Of a DNA stretch of 41,557 nucleotides, positions 1 through 7,685 are shown piece by piece. How positions within the stretch are numbered: position 1 is the first letter of the stretch; each line of letters starts with the position of its first letter. Position numbers and translations under genes: made by a program. Under the pieces are notes generated by a model. The model was not told where the DNA came from, ran no database searches, and worked only from the letters and a program-made list of their open reading frames with translations. Source of the stretch: Burkholderia sp. E7m39 (GTDB lineage Bacteria > Pseudomonadota > Gammaproteobacteria > Burkholderiales > Burkholderiaceae); contig BBSL01000082.1 of NCBI GenBank assembly GCA_001319865.1, forward strand, positions 1 through 41,557. Direction: 5' to 3'.

Positions 1-518
1 AGATGCCCCGCCGACCAGCGCTCGCCCGCCGCTTGCCGGCCGAGTTGCGTGGCGTCCCAACCGAGCGCCGTCGAACCTTCGTCGAGCGTCAGCGAGAAAT
101 CGAGCGAAGCATTCGCGTGGTCGAACACGATGTTGTTCTGCGGCAGCCAGTCGAGCTTTGCGTGCGCGCCCACGCGAATCGCGATGCGCTGCTGCGCGAT
201 GCGGCCGTTGGACTTGTACCACTTGGTCGCGCCGGGCGTCGTGAGCACCGCGTGCGTATTGGCGTCGAGCCGGATGTCGATATCGAGCCGGTCGCCGCCC
301 GCGACGCCGCCGGGCGGATGCACGATGACGGCGTGACAGACGGCGGCGCCTTCGGGATAGAGCGGACGTTGCAGCCGCAGCGGTCCCTCGTGAAGACGAT
401 GAGCGAGCGTCGTGCGCTCGCCGTGACGGGCAAAGCCGAGTTCGAGCCGCGCGCGCCATTGGGCGTGCGCGGCGTCGTCGATGGCGGCGAGCGTGGCGTG
501 GTGTTCGTGAAGCGACAT
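1..518 (-). CDS. ureD: Urease accessory protein UreD (partial, C-terminus off the window)
   Basis: UreD is a chaperone that, with UreF and UreG, delivers nickel to the apo-urease active site in the cytoplasm. The 172 visible residues begin [10 protein letters not shown] and carry the family hallmarks: a PLYPEG segment around residue 52, [10 protein letters not shown] around 67-76, [11 protein letters not shown] around 91-101, and [12 protein letters not shown] around 120. The gene reads leftward off the window before its stop codon, so only the N-terminal 60 percent or so is present. The start at 518 is chosen because the protein matches the family from its first residues. It lies 43 bp beyond urtE on the same strand, so urea import and urease maturation are probably co-transcribed; the urease structural genes should lie just beyond position 1. 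Confidence 0.93.
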   Translation of the reverse strand, partial: MSLHEHHATLAAIDDAAHAQWRARLELGFARHGERTTLAHRLHEGPLRLQRPLYPEGAAVCHAVIVHPPGGVAGGDRLDIDIRLDANTHAVLTTPGATKWYKSNGRIAQQRIAIRVGAHAKLDWLPQNNIVFDHANASLDFSLTLDEGSTALGWDATQLGRQAAGERWSAGH

Positions 519-561
519 GCGGCGAGGATAGCAGCGAACGGTTTGTTTTTGTGCGTGACCG

Positions 562-1254
562 TCAGACGGCGATCAGCGTGCGCACGCCGTCTTCGTCCAT
601 CTTCGCGCCTTCGCCGCCCGCGATGATCTCGCCGCGGCTCATGACCCAGTAGCGGTCGGCGAGGGCTTTGGCGAAGTCGTAATACTGCTCGACGAGCAGC
701 ACGGTCAGGCCCATTTCCTCGACGAGTTGCCGAAGCGTGCGGCCGATGTCCTGGATGATCGACGGCTGGATGCCTTCCGTCGGTTCATCGAGGATCAGCA
801 GTTGCGGTTCGCTCATCAGCGCTCGTCCGATGGCGAGTTGCTGCTGTTGTCCGCCGGACAGATCGCCGCCTCGTCTTGCCTTCATGTCCTTCAGGACGGG
901 GAAGAGATCGTAGATGCGGTCGGGGATTTTCTTCGGTGCTTTTCGGCTGGCGGCGCCGACGAGCAGGTTTTCTTCGACGGTGAGCCGCGGGAAGATGTCT
1001 CTTCCTTGCGGCACGTAGGCGAGACCTTGCGCGACGCGGGCGTGCGGAGCGAGTTTGGTGATCGGCGTGTCACGCCATCTGATTTCGCCCGTTTTTGTCG
1101 GGACGACGCCCATCAGACAGCGCAGCAGCGTCGTCTTGCCGACGCCGTTGCGGCCGAGCAGTACTGTTAGCTTGCCGTCCGGCACGGTGAGTTTCACATC
1201 ACGGAGGATGTGGCTGCCGCCGTAGTACTGGTTCAGGTTTTCGACTTCGAGCAT
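562..1254 (-). CDS. urtE: Urea ABC transporter ATP-binding protein UrtE
   Basis: One of the two ATPases that power the high-affinity urea importer UrtABCDE at the inner membrane. The 230-residue protein has the Walker A motif GRNGVGKTT near residues 34-42, the signature [15 protein letters not shown] near 135-149, and Walker [15 protein letters not shown], whose GIQPS tail is typical of UrtE and LivF-like subunits. Length is normal for the family. It is the last urt gene before ureD. It is separated from urtD by about 800 bp, whereas the other urt genes abut or overlap, because repeat element A lies between them; its expression may therefore depend on read-through of that element or on a separate promoter. 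Confidence 0.95.
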   Translation of the reverse strand: MLEVENLNQYYGGSHILRDVKLTVPDGKLTVLLGRNGVGKTTLLRCLMGVVPTKTGEIRWRDTPITKLAPHARVAQGLAYVPQGRDIFPRLTVEENLLVGAASRKAPKKIPDRIYDLFPVLKDMKARRGGDLSGGQQQQLAIGRALMSEPQLLILDEPTEGIQPSIIQDIGRTLRQLVEEMGLTVLLVEQYYDFAKALADRYWVMSRGEIIAGGEGAKMDEDGVRTLIAV

Positions 1255-1302
1255 GATGAGGTTCCTGTTTTTTGCGCCTCTTTGGCGTGCAGCTTCTTTT
1301 GT

Positions 1303-2024
1303 GTTTGCGCGGTGTGCTTGCGCTTTGCGCTGGCATCCGCGATGCGCCTACGCGGCGCAGGCGTTGCCCCTGTGCGGGGCGGCACTTACTTTCTTTGCCG
1401 CCGCAAAGAAAGTAAGCAAAGAAAGCGGGCTCACACCGCCAATCCTTGGCCGTTCTCCACGGGCTCTCGTCGTCCCCACACTTCGCACCGAACCATCCTC
1501 TCTCAGGTGAGTTGCCAGCGCATTCGCATACGCCTCAACCGCTTCACGCCCTTGCGTCATGGCTCACGCCTTCCAATAGTCACGGCCCCCTTGCGGCGAA
1601 CTCTGTGTAGTCCCTCGCGTCGCACGGGAAACCTTCGTTTGCGATTCGCCGAGCCCACAGGAATGACCAGCAACCTACACATCGTTTGCCGCAAATGAGC
1701 GTGAAACGTTCGACCCGCTTCGCCCCTGCGCGGACCGCGAAGCGGGTGAGGCATTTCGCAAATGCGCTGGCAACGGCGTCGGTGAGCAAGCTTGAGTGCG
1801 AAGCACGGGGACGTTGAGAGCCCGTGGGTAAGTGTCAAGGATTGGCGGTGTGAGTCCGCTTTCTTTGCTTACTTTCTTTGCGGCGGCAAAGAAAGTAAGT
1901 GCCGCCCCGCACAGGGGCAACGCTTGCGCTGCGTAGGCGCATCGCGGATGCGAGCGAAAGCAAAAGCAAAACCACAAAGGCCTGCGCAGCAAACACCGCC
2001 TCGCGGATGCCAGCGATACGGCAA
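1303..2024. repeat. Inverted-repeat element A (two-armed, non-coding) between urtD and urtE
   Basis: The 802 bp between urtE and urtD contain no credible gene. They hold two arms, 1334-1468 and 1816-1951, that are inverted copies of each other over about 135 bp with roughly ten differences. Each arm carries three consecutive hairpins; in the left arm these are 1343-1359 (6-bp stem), 1366-1380 (5-bp stem, GCCCC/GGGGC) and 1385-1416 (14-bp perfect stem, 4-nt loop). A weaker inverted match continues inward (TTGCCAGCGCATT at about 1512 and its complement near 1763). The core has another 11-bp stem at 1713-1747. Outer flanks at 1303-1333 and 1952-2024 are variable and match flanks of element B. 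Stretches at 1784-1830 (47 nt) and 1678-1694 (17 nt) are identical to element B. Outer limits are approximate. Confidence 0.85.
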
Positions 2025-2056
2025 GCCAGACCAACCCCAAACCCAACCCCAAACCC

Positions 2057-2920
2057 TCAGCGCCCGAGATAACTCTCAATCACAGCAGCATCCTGCTTAA
2101 CCTCATCAAGCGTCCCTTGAGCAAGCACACGTCCTTCAGCCATCACCGTCACCTTGCCGGTTTCACCGGCCAGCGCCGCGACGAACTCCATATCGTGCTC
2201 AACAACCATCATGGAGCACGTCCCTCGCAAGTGGTTCAGAAGAGCAGCCAGTTCCATCGTCTCGTCATCCGTCATGCCGGCCGCAGGCTCATCGAGCAAC
2301 AACAGCGCAGGCTGCTGCATCAGCAACATGCCGATCTCGAGCCGCTGCTTCTGCCCGTGAGAAAGCTCGCCAGCAGGCCGCAATGCCTCGCCCTCGAGAC
2401 GAATCAACGACAACGTCTCTTCGATCCGCGCCTGCGCCGCACGATCCAGCCGCGCGCGTAACGAAGCCCACCAGCCCTTGTCCGTCTTCATCGCGAGTTC
2501 GAGGTTCTCCCACACGGGATGCTGCTCGAATACGGTCGGCTTCTGGAACTTGCGGCCGATGCCCGCACGCGCGATCGACGGTTCGTTCATGCGCGTGAGG
2601 TCGATCGTCTGCCCGAGAAACACCTTGCCGGAATCGGGCTCGGTCTTGCCAGTGATGACGTCCATCATCGTCGTCTTGCCCGCGCCGTTCGGGCCGATGA
2701 TGCAGCGCAATTCGCCCACGTCGATCGACAGCGACAACGCATTCAACGCGCGAAATCCGTCGAACGAAACCGTCACGTCTTCCAGGTACAGAATCGCGCC
2801 GTGCGATACGTCGATCTCGCCAGGCGTCACCGCGCGGCCCATCGATGCGACGCCCGACAGCGCGTGGCCGTCGTTGTCGTCGGGATGCGCGAGGTCGGGG
2901 ACCATCGGGTTTTCGTTCAT
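2057..2920 (-). CDS. urtD: Urea ABC transporter ATP-binding protein UrtD
   Basis: Second ATPase of the urea importer. The 287-residue protein has Walker A GPNGAGKTT, a signature of the form LSHGQKQRLEIGM, and Walker B LLLLDEPAAGMTDDE, the last two diagnostic for UrtD/LivG-like subunits. The start at 2920 gives a short N-terminal extension of about 40 residues ahead of the ABC domain and overlaps the urtC stop codon by one base (TGATG), indicating translational coupling. An open frame continues upstream but that is urtC sequence read in another frame. The gene is followed by repeat element A rather than directly by urtE. Confidence 0.95.
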   Translation of the reverse strand: MNENPMVPDLAHPDDNDGHALSGVASMGRAVTPGEIDVSHGAILYLEDVTVSFDGFRALNALSLSIDVGELRCIIGPNGAGKTTMMDVITGKTEPDSGKVFLGQTIDLTRMNEPSIARAGIGRKFQKPTVFEQHPVWENLELAMKTDKGWWASLRARLDRAAQARIEETLSLIRLEGEALRPAGELSHGQKQRLEIGMLLMQQPALLLLDEPAAGMTDDETMELAALLNHLRGTCSMMVVEHDMEFVAALAGETGKVTVMAEGRVLAQGTLDEVKQDAAVIESYLGR

Positions 2921-4107
2921 CAACGGCTCCTCCTGCGCGTCGCCAGTTCGATCAGTCCCATGATCCCGTTCGGCAGCAGCAGCGGCACCAGCACGAAAAT
3001 CAGTCCGAGGAAAAACAGCCAGTACTCGGCGAAATACGCCGTGAAAAAGCTCTTCGCGCCGTTCACCGCGAACGCGCCGATGATCGGCCCGATCAGCGTG
3101 CCGCGTCCGCCGACGGCGACCCAGATCGCCATTTCGATCGAGTTGCCCGGCGACATCTCGCCGGGATTGATGATGCCGACCTGCGGTACGTACAGCGCGC
3201 CCGCGATCCCGCACAGCACAGCCGACACCGTCCACACGAACAGCTTGTACGCGAGCGGGCTGTAGCCGAGGAACATCAGCCGCGTCTCGCCGTCGCGCAC
3301 GGCCGTGACGACGCGCCCGAGCTTCGACGTGACGATCGCGCGCGCGCCGATGAACGCGAGCACCAGCACGGCGAACGTCAGCAGAAACAACGCCGTGCGC
3401 GTGCCCGGATGCGTGATGGGAAAGCCCGCGATGCGCTTGAAATCGGTGAAGCCGTTGTTGCCGCCGAAGCCCGTCTCGTTGCGGTAGAACAGCAGCATCG
3501 CGGCGAACGTCAGCGCCTGCGTGATGATCGACAGATACACGCCCTTCACGCGCGAGCGGAACGTGAAGAACCCAAACACCCACGCGATGACGGCGGGCAC
3601 CAGCACGACGAGCAGCAGCGCATACGCGAGATGCTGCGTGCCTTCCCAGTACCACGGCAACTGATGCCAGTCGAGAAACACCATGAAATCGGGCAGATCG
3701 CTGCCGTACTTGCCGTCGTGACCGATCGCGCGCATCAGGTACATGCCGATCGCGTAGCCGCCGAGCGCGAAGAAGAGGCCGTGCCCGAGGCTCAGGATGC
3801 CGCAATAACCCCACACGAGATCGAGCGCGAGCGCGGCAATCGCATAGCACATCAGCTTGCCGACCAGCGTCATCGCATAGGCAGACAGGTGGAACGCGCT
3901 CGTCTCCGGCAGCACCAGCGCCGTGAACGGCACGCCCAGCCCGATCGCGATGATCAGCGCGACCAGCAGTTGCCATGCGCGGCGTGACAGCAGGGCGGGG
4001 CGCGGCGGCAGGCCGAGCGCGAAACCTTCGAGACGTTCGCGTTCGCTCGCCTGCGCTTTGCCGTGCGGATGAGTCGAAGTGGAAGCGGAAGTCGTCGCGG
4101 ATGTCAT
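2920..4107 (-). CDS. urtC: Urea ABC transporter permease UrtC
   Basis: Inner-membrane permease of the urea transporter, paired with UrtB. The 395-residue protein is rich in hydrophobic segments starting with LLVALIIAIGLGVPFTALV near residue 48, and has the branched-chain-type permease features GYCGILSLGHGLFFALGGYA (about 122-141) and VGGRGTLIGPIIGAF near 345. Its start lies one base after the urtB stop, and its stop overlaps the urtD start, so urtBCD is tightly coupled. A soluble, polar N-terminus of about 45 residues precedes the first membrane segment. Confidence 0.95.
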   Translation of the reverse strand: MTSATTSASTSTHPHGKAQASERERLEGFALGLPPRPALLSRRAWQLLVALIIAIGLGVPFTALVLPETSAFHLSAYAMTLVGKLMCYAIAALALDLVWGYCGILSLGHGLFFALGGYAIGMYLMRAIGHDGKYGSDLPDFMVFLDWHQLPWYWEGTQHLAYALLLVVLVPAVIAWVFGFFTFRSRVKGVYLSIITQALTFAAMLLFYRNETGFGGNNGFTDFKRIAGFPITHPGTRTALFLLTFAVLVLAFIGARAIVTSKLGRVVTAVRDGETRLMFLGYSPLAYKLFVWTVSAVLCGIAGALYVPQVGIINPGEMSPGNSIEMAIWVAVGGRGTLIGPIIGAFAVNGAKSFFTAYFAEYWLFFLGLIFVLVPLLLPNGIMGLIELATRRRSR

Positions 4108-4108
4108 G

Positions 4109-5782
4109 TCACGCCTCCGCGCTGCGGCCCTTCAGGGCGAACATGCCCTGCGGACGCTTCTGGATGAACAATACGATCAGCACCAGCACCGCGATCTTCG
4201 CGAGCACGGCGCCCCAGAACGGCTCGATGGCCTTGCTGACGAGCCCGAGCCCGAAGCCGCCGATCACCGTCCCCGCCAGCTGGCCGACGCCGCCCAGCAC
4301 GACGGCCATGAACGAATCGATGATGTAGCTCTGCCCGAGGTCCGGGCCGACATTGCCGATCTGCGACAGCGCGCAGCCGCCCAGACCGGCGATGCCCGCG
4401 CCGAACGCGAACGCATACGAATCGACATACGCCGTCTTCACGCCGACGCACGCGGCCATGCGGCGGTTTTGCGTGACGGCGCGCACGAAGAGGCCCAGGC
4501 GCGTCTTCGTCAGCACCGCCCACGCGATGCCGACGACGATCAGCGAGAACGCGAGAATCGCGAGCCGGTTGTACGGCAGGATCAGATTCGGCAGCACGGT
4601 GACGCCGCCGCTCATCCAGGACGGGTTCACGACCTGCACGTTCTGCGCGCCGAACAGCATGCGCGTCGCCTGGATCAGTATCAGGCTCACGCCGAAGGTG
4701 GTCAGCAGCGTTTCGAGCGGGCGTCCGTACAGATGCTTCAGCACGAGCCGTTCGAGCACGATGCCGACCAGCGCCGCCACCACGAACGAAGCGGGCACGG
4801 CAATGAGCGGATACCAGTCGAACGCGCCGGGCGCGTAGCGCTGTACGAGGTTCTGCACGACGTATGTCGCGTACGCGCCGATCATCAGGAATTCGCCGTG
4901 CGCCATGTTGATCACGCCGATCAGCCCATACGTGATCGCGAGGCCCAGCGCCGCGAGCAGCAGCACGCTGCCAAGCGACAGACCGGCGAACAGCGTGCCC
5001 GCGATCTCGCTGCGGCGCTGGATCGAATCGAGTGCATCGATGCCCGTCTGCGCCGCTTCGCGCACGCGCGCATCGCTTTCGACGAACGTGCCGTCGGGCT
5101 TCTTCGCGACGAGCGGACGGAGAAGTTCGTACATGTCGAGATCGTGCCGCGCGGCGACGAGCTTCACCGCTTCGAGTCGTTTGGCCGCGTCTGCGTCGTG
5201 CAGCGCCGTCATCGCCCACAGCGTGTCGAGGCGCTTTCTCAGCGTCGGGTCGGTTTCTTTCGCACGCGCGGCATCGATCTGGGGCTTCATCGACGGATCG
5301 GGGCTTTGCAGCAGCGCAGTAATCGCGGCGGCGCGCTTCGAGGCATCGGGCGAATCGAGTTGCAGGCCCGACAGCGCGCCCGCGACCTTCGTGCGCAACA
5401 GGTTGTTCAGTGTGACGGCTTGCGCGTCGCCGGCGGCGACTGTCTTGCCCGTCACGGCATCGCGCGCGGTGTCGCCGTCCTGAATCAGCACCTGGCCCGA
5501 GTCGGTGGCGAGCGCGTTGTCGTCGGACAGCGCCTTGAGCAGCGCCATCGATGGCGCGTCGTGATTGGCGATCAGTTTGTCGATGGCGGCCGACTTCGCG
5601 TCGAAGTCATCGCCGCCGAGGGGCGCGACGTCGTCGGCCGTCAATGCGTAGGCGCTCGCGGGCGCCAGCGCGGCAAGCGCGGCGCCGAGCGCACATGAAG
5701 CGGCAACGATGCGCGCGCGCCGGCTCAGAGCGCGCAGCGCGTGCAGCGTAGTGCGGCTGAGCGTGGAATTGGAGTACGCCAT
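4109..5782 (-). CDS. urtB: Urea ABC transporter permease UrtB
   Basis: Permease subunit of the urea importer. From the chosen start at 5782 the protein has 557 residues: a signal-like N-terminus ending near ALAPASAYA, an approximately 200-residue polar domain containing helical repeat-like segments (for example DSPDASKRAAAITALLQSPDPSMKP, shown only in part), then a LivH-like membrane domain with GLAITYGLIGVINMAHGEF and VVLGGVGQLAGTVIGG. Proteobacterial UrtB proteins are known to carry such an N-terminal extension, so the length is normal. The open frame extends upstream to 6031, but that part is arginine/alanine-rich, lies over the urtA-urtB spacer, and lacks family similarity, so the internal ATG is preferred. 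Confidence 0.92.
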   Translation of the reverse strand: MAYSNSTLSRTTLHALRALSRRARIVAASCALGAALAALAPASAYALTADDVAPLGGDDFDAKSAAIDKLIANHDAPSMALLKALSDDNALATDSGQVLIQDGDTARDAVTGKTVAAGDAQAVTLNNLLRTKVAGALSGLQLDSPDASKRAAAITALLQSPDPSMKPQIDAARAKETDPTLRKRLDTLWAMTALHDADAAKRLEAVKLVAARHDLDMYELLRPLVAKKPDGTFVESDARVREAAQTGIDALDSIQRRSEIAGTLFAGLSLGSVLLLAALGLAITYGLIGVINMAHGEFLMIGAYATYVVQNLVQRYAPGAFDWYPLIAVPASFVVAALVGIVLERLVLKHLYGRPLETLLTTFGVSLILIQATRMLFGAQNVQVVNPSWMSGGVTVLPNLILPYNRLAILAFSLIVVGIAWAVLTKTRLGLFVRAVTQNRRMAACVGVKTAYVDSYAFAFGAGIAGLGGCALSQIGNVGPDLGQSYIIDSFMAVVLGGVGQLAGTVIGGFGLGLVSKAIEPFWGAVLAKIAVLVLIVLFIQKRPQGMFALKGRSAEA

Positions 5783-5865
5783 GATGGTCTTCAGAGAAAA
5801 GCCAGCAAGCAGGCGCGCGATGCATGCAGCGGACAGCGCATCGCGCGATTGCGTCGCGCGCGTCG

Positions 5866-5915
5866 TATCGCGTGCTGCTTCGCGCGTACGTCGAAGCGCG
5901 AAGCAGCACGCGATA
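5866..5915 (-). promoter_or_regulatory. Perfect 19-bp stem-loop in the urtA-urtB spacer
   Basis: Arms 5866-5884 and 5897-5915 are perfect inverted repeats (TATCGCGTGCTGCTTCGCG and complement) around a 12-nt loop. The structure lies 64 bp after the urtA stop and 84 bp before urtB on the coding strand. There is no T-run on the minus strand after the stem, so it is unlikely to be a full intrinsic terminator. Inferred role: a 3' barrier that protects the urtA mRNA or attenuates read-through, allowing more binding protein than membrane subunits, as in many ABC operons. Confidence 0.7.
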
Positions 5916-5978
5916 AGCGCGCGGTGCGAAGCGGTGCGTGCTTCATGAACGGCAGTAAGCACGCACCGGTGAAACGCG

Positions 5979-7280
5979 TCACGCCACGCGCGAACGGCGG
6001 CGCAGAAACTCCGGAATCGAAGTGACGACATCCGGCTTGCCCTGGTTGCCCGCGATATACGGGCTCCACGGCTGCGCGCGAATCGCGGTCTTGGTCTTCC
6101 ACACGACGTTGAACTGGCCGTCCGCGCGCACTTCGCCGATCATCACGGGCTTGTGCAGGTGATGGTTGCCGTCCATTTCGAGCGTGAAGCCCGACGGCGC
6201 CGCGAACTTCTGGCCGACCATCGCGACGCGCACCTTGTCGACATCCGTGCTCTTCGCTTTTTCGACGGCCTGCTTCCACATGTGAATGCCGACGTAAGTC
6301 GCTTCCATCGGGTCGTTGGTCACGCGCTTCGTGCCGCCCGGCAGGTTCTGCGACTTGACCCACTCGGCCCATTGTTCCTTGAACTTCGTGTTCGACGTGC
6401 CCTTCACCGACATGAAGTAGTTCCATGCCGCGAGGTTGCCGACCAGCGGCTTCGTGTCGATGCCGCGCAGCTCTTCTTCGCCGACCGAGAACGCGACGAC
6501 GGGCACGTCGGTCGCCTTCAGCCCCTGGTTGCCGAGCTCCTTGTAGAACGGCACGTTCGAGTCGCCGTTCACAGTCGAGATCACGCAGGTCTTACCGCCT
6601 TGCGAGAACGTCTTGATGCTCGCGACGATCGTTTGATAGTCGCTGTGGCCGAACGGCGTGTAGACCTCCTGGATGTCGGTCTCCTGCACGCCCTTCGACT
6701 TGAGGAACGCGCGCAGGATCTTGTTCGTGGTGCGGGGGTACACATAGTCGGTGCCGAGCAGGAAGAAGCGCTTGGCGCCGCCGCCTTCGGCGCTCATCAG
6801 GTATTCGGTGGCGGGGATCGCCTGCTGGTTCGGCGCGGCGCCCGTGTAGAACACGTTGCGCGACATCTCTTCGCCTTCGTACTGCACGGGGTAGAACAGC
6901 AGGCCGTTGAGTTCCTCGAACACGGGCAGCACCGACTTGCGCGACACGGAGGTCCAGCAGCCGAACACGCAGGCCACCTTGTCCTGCGTCAGAAGCTGGC
7001 GGGCCTTCTCGGCGAACAGCGGCCAGTTCGAAGCGGGATCGACCACCACCGGCTCGAGCTTGCGGCCCATCACGCCGCCGCTTGCGTTGATTTCGGCGAT
7101 CGTCATCAGTGCGGTGTCTTTCAGCGACGTCTCCGAGATCGCCATCGTGCCCGACAACGAGTGCAGGATGCCGACCTTGATCGGACCGCTGCCCGTATCG
7201 GCATGCGCGAAAGGAACCTTGCCCGCGAGTGCGAGCGCGCCCGACATGGAGCCGAGCTTCAGCAGACTGCGACGTTTCAT
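5979..7280 (-). CDS. urtA: Urea ABC transporter substrate-binding protein UrtA
   Basis: Periplasmic urea receptor of UrtABCDE. The 433-residue protein begins MKRRSLLKLGSMSGALAL and ends its leader near PFAHA, a twin-arginine-type signal (RR at residues 3-4). The mature part has the Peripla_BP family fold signature KVGILHSLSGTMAISETSLKD, and the UrtA-typical ACVFGCWTSVSRKSVLPVFE and GLLFYPVQYEGEE segments. The start at 7280 is preceded by an AAGGGGAAG ribosome-binding site; an in-frame upstream extension to 7517 lacks similarity and overlaps the promoter region. It is the first gene of the urt operon and is separated from urtB by a strong stem-loop. Confidence 0.96.
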   Translation of the reverse strand: MKRRSLLKLGSMSGALALAGKVPFAHADTGSGPIKVGILHSLSGTMAISETSLKDTALMTIAEINASGGVMGRKLEPVVVDPASNWPLFAEKARQLLTQDKVACVFGCWTSVSRKSVLPVFEELNGLLFYPVQYEGEEMSRNVFYTGAAPNQQAIPATEYLMSAEGGGAKRFFLLGTDYVYPRTTNKILRAFLKSKGVQETDIQEVYTPFGHSDYQTIVASIKTFSQGGKTCVISTVNGDSNVPFYKELGNQGLKATDVPVVAFSVGEEELRGIDTKPLVGNLAAWNYFMSVKGTSNTKFKEQWAEWVKSQNLPGGTKRVTNDPMEATYVGIHMWKQAVEKAKSTDVDKVRVAMVGQKFAAPSGFTLEMDGNHHLHKPVMIGEVRADGQFNVVWKTKTAIRAQPWSPYIAGNQGKPDVVTSIPEFLRRRSRVA

Positions 7281-7391
7281 GTGCTTCCCCTTGCCATAGG
7301 ATGGTGGTGAGTAACCGACGGACGTTGTGCTTCGCGTCCTTGTTTGCGTTATGTGCAGACGTTGTGTGCAGACCGTTGCCGGGCCGGATAC

Positions 7392-7408
7392 TGCAAGGCA
7401 TATGCCAA
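7392..7408 (-). promoter_or_regulatory. Sigma-54 (RpoN) promoter for urtA
   Basis: Read on the minus strand the site is TTGGCATATGCCTTGCA. It matches the -24/-12 consensus TTGGCACG-N4-TTGC at both invariant dinucleotides (GG at 7406-7405, GC at 7394-7393) with the exact 10-base spacing. Transcription would start near 7381, about 100 bp before the urtA ATG. Sigma-54 control fits nitrogen regulation of urea uptake. The 405-bp divergent region 7281-7685 otherwise holds only GC-rich sequence and a possible NtrC site. Confidence 0.75.
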
Positions 7409-7494
7409 CTTCGCGTCGGGTTGTGGAACAGGCGCCGGGCGTGCTGCGGTGCGGCTCGCTGGCGGTGCGGCATCGTGTGGCGTTATGCGCGTTG

Positions 7495-7511
7495 GGCGCG
7501 AAAGCGGTGCA
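7495..7511. promoter_or_regulatory. Possible NtrC enhancer site upstream of urtA
   Basis: The sequence GGCGC-N7-GTGCA matches 8 of 10 conserved positions of the NtrC-type dyad TGCAC-N7-GTGCA. Its centre is about 122 bp upstream of the predicted sigma-54 start, a normal enhancer distance. The region is GC-rich with many GTGC/GCGC runs, so chance matches are likely; this is weak on its own and rests mainly on the strong sigma-54 promoter nearby. Confidence 0.3.
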
Positions 7512-7685
7512 CCGCAAGGGCGTGCGCCTCGTTCAGGTGCGCGCCGCGCTGCAACGGAGCGCGCCGCGCCATGTCCCGGATTCGCCCGCGCGGCGCCGGT
7601 GCATCGCCGCCGCGCCGTTGTGCATGGGCGTGCGCCTGCCTACACTGGAAACCCGACCGACCTCATCAGAGAGAGGAGACACGAC

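Noticed and set aside
1343..1951. Possible CRISPR array because of repeated palindromic units
   Set aside because: There are only two inverted arms, no regular direct repeats with unique spacers, and no cas genes.
1210..2100. Open frames in element A giving peptides with FFAAAKKVSKESGLTPP
   Set aside because: The same peptide arises from every arm of both elements in either orientation, which reflects the repeat rather than a gene; no ribosome-binding site or conserved product.
4079..5698. A 539-codon plus-strand frame opposite urtB
   Set aside because: It is the reverse shadow of urtB; charged low-complexity product, no start signal.
7509..7540. Two overlapping GCACC/GGTGC-like dyads (7509-7525 and 7524-7540) as NtrC sites
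   Set aside because: The half-site spacing is two bases longer than in known NtrC sites, and the region is GC-rich enough for chance matches.
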